From positions 1,550,001 to 1,614,000 of the forward strand of contig NZ_CP091819.1 in the NCBI RefSeq assembly GCF_019740355.2: a stretch of DNA of 64,000 nt, written 5' to 3'. A program made the position numbers and the translations under genes. The first letter of the stretch is position 1, and every line of letters starts with the position of its first letter. Under the pieces are notes generated by a model. The model was not told the origin of the DNA, made no database searches, and saw only the letters and a list, made by a program, of their open reading frames with translations. The stretch is from Paracrocinitomix mangrovi (GTDB taxonomy: Bacteria; Bacteroidota; Bacteroidia; Flavobacteriales_D; Crocinitomicaceae). This document shows positions 61,215 to 64,000 of this stretch, in pieces.

Positions 61215-62249
61215 TTAACGAGAAATGTTGACAGTTTTCCCTTTCTTTTCAACTCCGAGTGCTGTAAAATCAAGAATACCTCTTAAATATCCCCAACCAT
61301 AGCTGAAATGAATTATGAAAAAAGCCATCCAAACGAGTAACTTATATCCTTTTGAATTGCTCATAGTTAAAGCAACTAATAATAATCCAAATATGTACAA
61401 TACAAGGCCTGCCAGGTAAATAAAGATAAATGGTGTCCAAAACAAAGCCGGAATCCAGCCGCAAAGAATAGACAATACCAATATTGGTGGTGCAAATTGA
61501 CGAGCAGTGGCCGGTTTATTTCTCTTTTTATTTACCAAAGGTTTGAAATAGCCATATTGGAAAAACATTTTGGCCATTTTACTAAAATTTGGTCTCGCAA
61601 AATATTTGATTTGAAGTTCAGGTATCAGATATATTTTACCGCCATTTTCAATAATTCTTGCATTAAATTCATCATCTTGATTTCTAACCAAATCTGTATC
61701 AAACAGACCAATTTTATCAAAAACCTCTCTAGGAAAACAACCAAAAGGCACTGTATCTACCGATTTCACATCTGTTCCTTTTAACCTGTAATCAGCATTA
61801 CCGATTCCTGCAGGATGTGAAGTAGCCGCTACGATTGCTTTTGCCATTTTAGTATCTGCACCTGGTTGAGTATCCCAACAGCCTCCTACATTCCATGCAT
61901 CTTCTCTCTTATTTAATTCCTCCACTAATCTTGAAACATAATTGGCAGGATAAACAGAATGTGCATCCAATCTAATAACAATTTCACCTTTACTGAGTTC
62001 AATACTTTTATTAAGTGCGGGCGGCACAATTCTATCAGGATTCTCAATTAACTGTAAATTGAGTTGCGGGTGATCCGATTGAAACCTTTTAATTTCATTG
62101 ACTGTGTCATCATCACTCAATCCATCCGCTATAACAACATCAATAAGATCAGTTGGATAATCTTGCTCAAGGATATTCTCAAGAACCTTGTAGATAAACT
62201 TTTCTTCATTTCTACAGGGTATAATAAGTGAGACTGTTTTTTTATCCAT
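61215..62249 (-). CDS. Family 2 glycosyltransferase, membrane-anchored
   Basis: 344 residues. The GT-A start is SLIIPCRNEEKFIYKVLE and ADGLSDDDTV, the metal site is in RLDAHSVYPANY, and the acceptor region includes RNQDDEFNAR. The last 100 residues hold two or three transmembrane helices. The gene overlaps the O-antigen ligase gene by 8 bases. It adds one sugar to the growing polymer. Confidence 0.9.
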   Translation of the reverse strand: MDKKTVSLIIPCRNEEKFIYKVLENILEQDYPTDLIDVVIADGLSDDDTVNEIKRFQSDHPQLNLQLIENPDRIVPPALNKSIELSKGEIVIRLDAHSVYPANYVSRLVEELNKREDAWNVGGCWDTQPGADTKMAKAIVAATSHPAGIGNADYRLKGTDVKSVDTVPFGCFPREVFDKIGLFDTDLVRNQDDEFNARIIENGGKIYLIPELQIKYFARPNFSKMAKMFFQYGYFKPLVNKKRNKPATARQFAPPILVLSILCGWIPALFWTPFIFIYLAGLVLYIFGLLLVALTMSNSKGYKLLVWMAFFIIHFSYGWGYLRGILDFTALGVEKKGKTVNISR

Positions 62250-63501
62250 GTTTGAGCTTATAATTAGAATAGCTATCCAAAATTAAGGTAAAGAAGACCA
62301 CGAAGAATATCCCTACCTGCAATTCAAGAATACTTTCAAAAAGTGCGTTAAACAAAATTAATAGGCCAAAAACAATAGACAACAAAGATTTACGCCTAAT
62401 TCCTGAAAAAAGCGAATATCCAAAAATACATAGCAAGAGAACCAAACCTGGTATTCCGATTCCAAAAGCTGTTTGTAAGTACTGTGAATGGGGATTTAAT
62501 TCCTTTTCTCTAAGCTTGACATAACCAAACTCTTCATACTTCTGATTTAGTTTTTGTTGTACATCACCCGGACCTACACCAAAAGGATTTTCAGCTATCA
62601 ATTTTAAAGATGTATCCCAAACTAATACTCTTGCGACATCACTTTGGATTTGGTCTTTATTTTCATTCCTAAAAGCATCTGAGTCTGAAATGTAAGCCTT
62701 TAATGAGGCAGTAGTTTTGGCAAACTTGGCAGTTGTTAGAATATAGCTTACACCTAACAATCCTGTAAGGAAGAAAAAAATCAAGAAAACATTAAATGTT
62801 CTTCGTTTAAGTACTTTAAAAGCCAAGGCTCCCAAAACAAACATAACACCCAATAACAAACCTAAAATTCCGGCTTTAGAACTCACCATATACACATAAG
62901 TTGAGTTACCTATGAAAAACAAGAGCCACAGATATTTTGTCCAACTCCATTTTGAAAGCACAGAATTTTCCACCTTAAATACAAATTGATAAAATGCAAT
63001 AATGGCAGCAAAACCAGCATACATCCCCATATAAGTTGGATGAATATTCATGGCATTTGATTCATAAGAAAACCAACCCCATGAAAGTTCGTGAATCACA
63101 ATAAAATCAAATAAATTCTTTAAAAAGATGCCAAAGATTACCAGGTTGAAAAACAGAAAGAAAAATTCCAAATCTCTTTTTTTCCAATTGATAAAAGTAA
63201 AAATCAAAGGTGCCGCTAACAACAATAATTTAAATTCCAGATCTCTTTGACCAAGTTTTAAATTGTCCGTCCATAAAAGGGATAATCCAAACAATAAATA
63301 CAGGGCAATAAAAAACAGATAAAACTTAGGAAAGTGAATTCGCTCTTTATTTACTCTATCTAGTGTAATTGTGCTTAATGCATATCCTAAAGTTCCAAAA
63401 AACAGATATGGAGGAAAAATTAAAACAACTCCAATAAGCAATGCGAAAAGAATTCCTTTCAAGCCTATATTGTCTATATTATTTGATTTAATCCCTGTCA
63501 T
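62242..63501 (-). CDS. O-antigen ligase/polymerase-like membrane protein
   Basis: 419 residues with about eleven transmembrane segments. The O-antigen ligase motif region is clear: MNIHPTYMGMYAGFAAIIAF, then SLKLIAENPFGVGPGD and NPHSQYLQTAFGIGIPGLVLL. Members join polysaccharide units or attach them to lipid A. Substrate cannot be read from the sequence. Confidence 0.85.
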   Translation of the reverse strand: MTGIKSNNIDNIGLKGILFALLIGVVLIFPPYLFFGTLGYALSTITLDRVNKERIHFPKFYLFFIALYLLFGLSLLWTDNLKLGQRDLEFKLLLLAAPLIFTFINWKKRDLEFFFLFFNLVIFGIFLKNLFDFIVIHELSWGWFSYESNAMNIHPTYMGMYAGFAAIIAFYQFVFKVENSVLSKWSWTKYLWLLFFIGNSTYVYMVSSKAGILGLLLGVMFVLGALAFKVLKRRTFNVFLIFFFLTGLLGVSYILTTAKFAKTTASLKAYISDSDAFRNENKDQIQSDVARVLVWDTSLKLIAENPFGVGPGDVQQKLNQKYEEFGYVKLREKELNPHSQYLQTAFGIGIPGLVLLLCIFGYSLFSGIRRKSLLSIVFGLLILFNALFESILELQVGIFFVVFFTLILDSYSNYKLKHG

Positions 63502-63564
63502 AATCTACTTTGGGCAGCATAGATTAAAACCCTATTACTTAATGCAATTGGGAACATCACTACT

Positions 63565-64000
63565 TTATTGTGTGTTCTTTTGTTGAGAGGTGGTTATACC
63601 ATACAACAATACATATAAACCAATAGTAGTCCATACATATGCTTGCATGAGAAACTCGCTTGGTCCAAATGAGTTGATAAATAAAATGGCAATGAAAGTA
63701 AGGTGATAAAGCAATTCTAATGTAAACTTAAATTGTTTGATTAAAATTGACAACCAACCAACAACTAAAAAGAGCAACAATGTTAAACCGGGAATGCCAT
63801 AATTGGCAACAATTTTCCATAAGAACCCGTGCGGAGACTGAATTCCTTCAACGTCATACTCCAACTCTTCTGAAACTAATTTAGATTTAAATTGACCAGG
63901 ACCAAGTCCAAGGTAATTTGATTCTTTCATTGCATTGAATGAGTTTTTCACAATACCCACTCTAATATTGGCTGATTTGTCAGGATTTACCAGTGAATCT
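63565..64000 (-). CDS. Second O-antigen ligase/polymerase-like protein (start outside window)
   Basis: The frame stays open to the window edge, so only the C-terminal 144 residues are seen. They carry MKESNYLGLGPGQFKSKL, QSPHGFLWKIVANYGIPGLT and three transmembrane helices, matching the end of the protein at 62242. Two such genes in a row are often a polymerase plus a ligase; which is which is not known. Confidence 0.8.
   Translation of the reverse strand, partial: DSLVNPDKSANIRVGIVKNSFNAMKESNYLGLGPGQFKSKLVSEELEYDVEGIQSPHGFLWKIVANYGIPGLTLLLFLVVGWLSILIKQFKFTLELLYHLTFIAILFINSFGPSEFLMQAYVWTTIGLYVLLYGITTSQQKNTQ

Noticed and set aside
1-64000. CRISPR arrays, tRNA and rRNA genes
   Set aside because: No regularly spaced repeats of CRISPR type, no tRNA-like T-arm with acceptor pairing and no rRNA sequence were seen by eye; a tRNAscan or Infernal run would be decisive.

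Overview
The window is AT-rich chromosomal DNA of a Bacteroidota member, most likely a flavobacterium-like gliding or T9SS-bearing marine lineage. The evidence is a complete type IX secretion operon (PorP/SprF-like gene, gldK, gldL, gldM, gldN), a second gldM-gldN pair, cargo proteins carrying both kinds of T9SS C-terminal signal, and starts that mostly lack Shine-Dalgarno sequences. A few upstream regions have TAnnTTTG-type -7 boxes. I cannot fix the genus. No tRNA, rRNA or CRISPR array was seen.

Layout. 0-5 kb: end of an SPFH/band-7 gene, a membrane protein, a secreted endonuclease/phosphatase, two tandem WG-repeat-like exported paralogues and gmhA. 5-15 kb: an exported lipoprotein, an outer-membrane-like protein, a large exported beta-propeller (VPS10/BNR) protein, two tiny basic proteins, a TPR-SpoIIE phosphatase, a ComM/YifB ATPase and a tandem universal stress protein. 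15-21 kb: a giant T9SS cargo followed directly by its probable PorP/SprF partner. 21-27.7 kb: dnaJ, grpE, lnt, an acyltransferase and an ABC-F ATPase. 27.7-30.6 kb: the second gldM-gldN pair.

30.6-38.9 kb is an accessory island. Unrelated one-gene units, mostly small signal-peptide proteins or lipoproteins, are separated by copies of a GC-rich palindrome (CCGCAGCAGC / GCTACTGCGG). Two near-identical REP-associated tyrosine transposase (RAYT) units are bounded by the same palindrome, one of them frameshifted. A second hairpin family and decayed gene pieces are also present. This island, lying between two gldM-gldN pairs in the same orientation, is the most unusual part of the window.

38.9-45.3 kb holds the main T9SS core operon. 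It is followed (reading leftward transcription from the right) by an arginase-fold protein with altered metal ligands and topA. 49-56 kb is a rightward housekeeping block: miaB, a sigma-54 activator, lptE, a TPR protein with a Glu/Asn repeat, secG, groES and groEL. 56-59.3 kb has exported proteins, including a Cys-rich T9SS type A cargo and a short protein ending in an IPIDGG-plus-helix tail. 59.4-64 kb is an exopolysaccharide/O-antigen cluster on the minus strand: a priming sugar transferase, a DegT aminotransferase, a GT2 glycosyltransferase and two O-antigen ligase/polymerase-like genes, the last cut by the window edge.

How the genes fit together. GldK-L-M-N form the periplasmic/inner-membrane engine of T9SS, PorP/SprF-like barrels assist particular cargo, and Lnt and LptE serve the envelope. 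The polysaccharide cluster may supply the surface polymer to which cargo is attached; that last link is inference.
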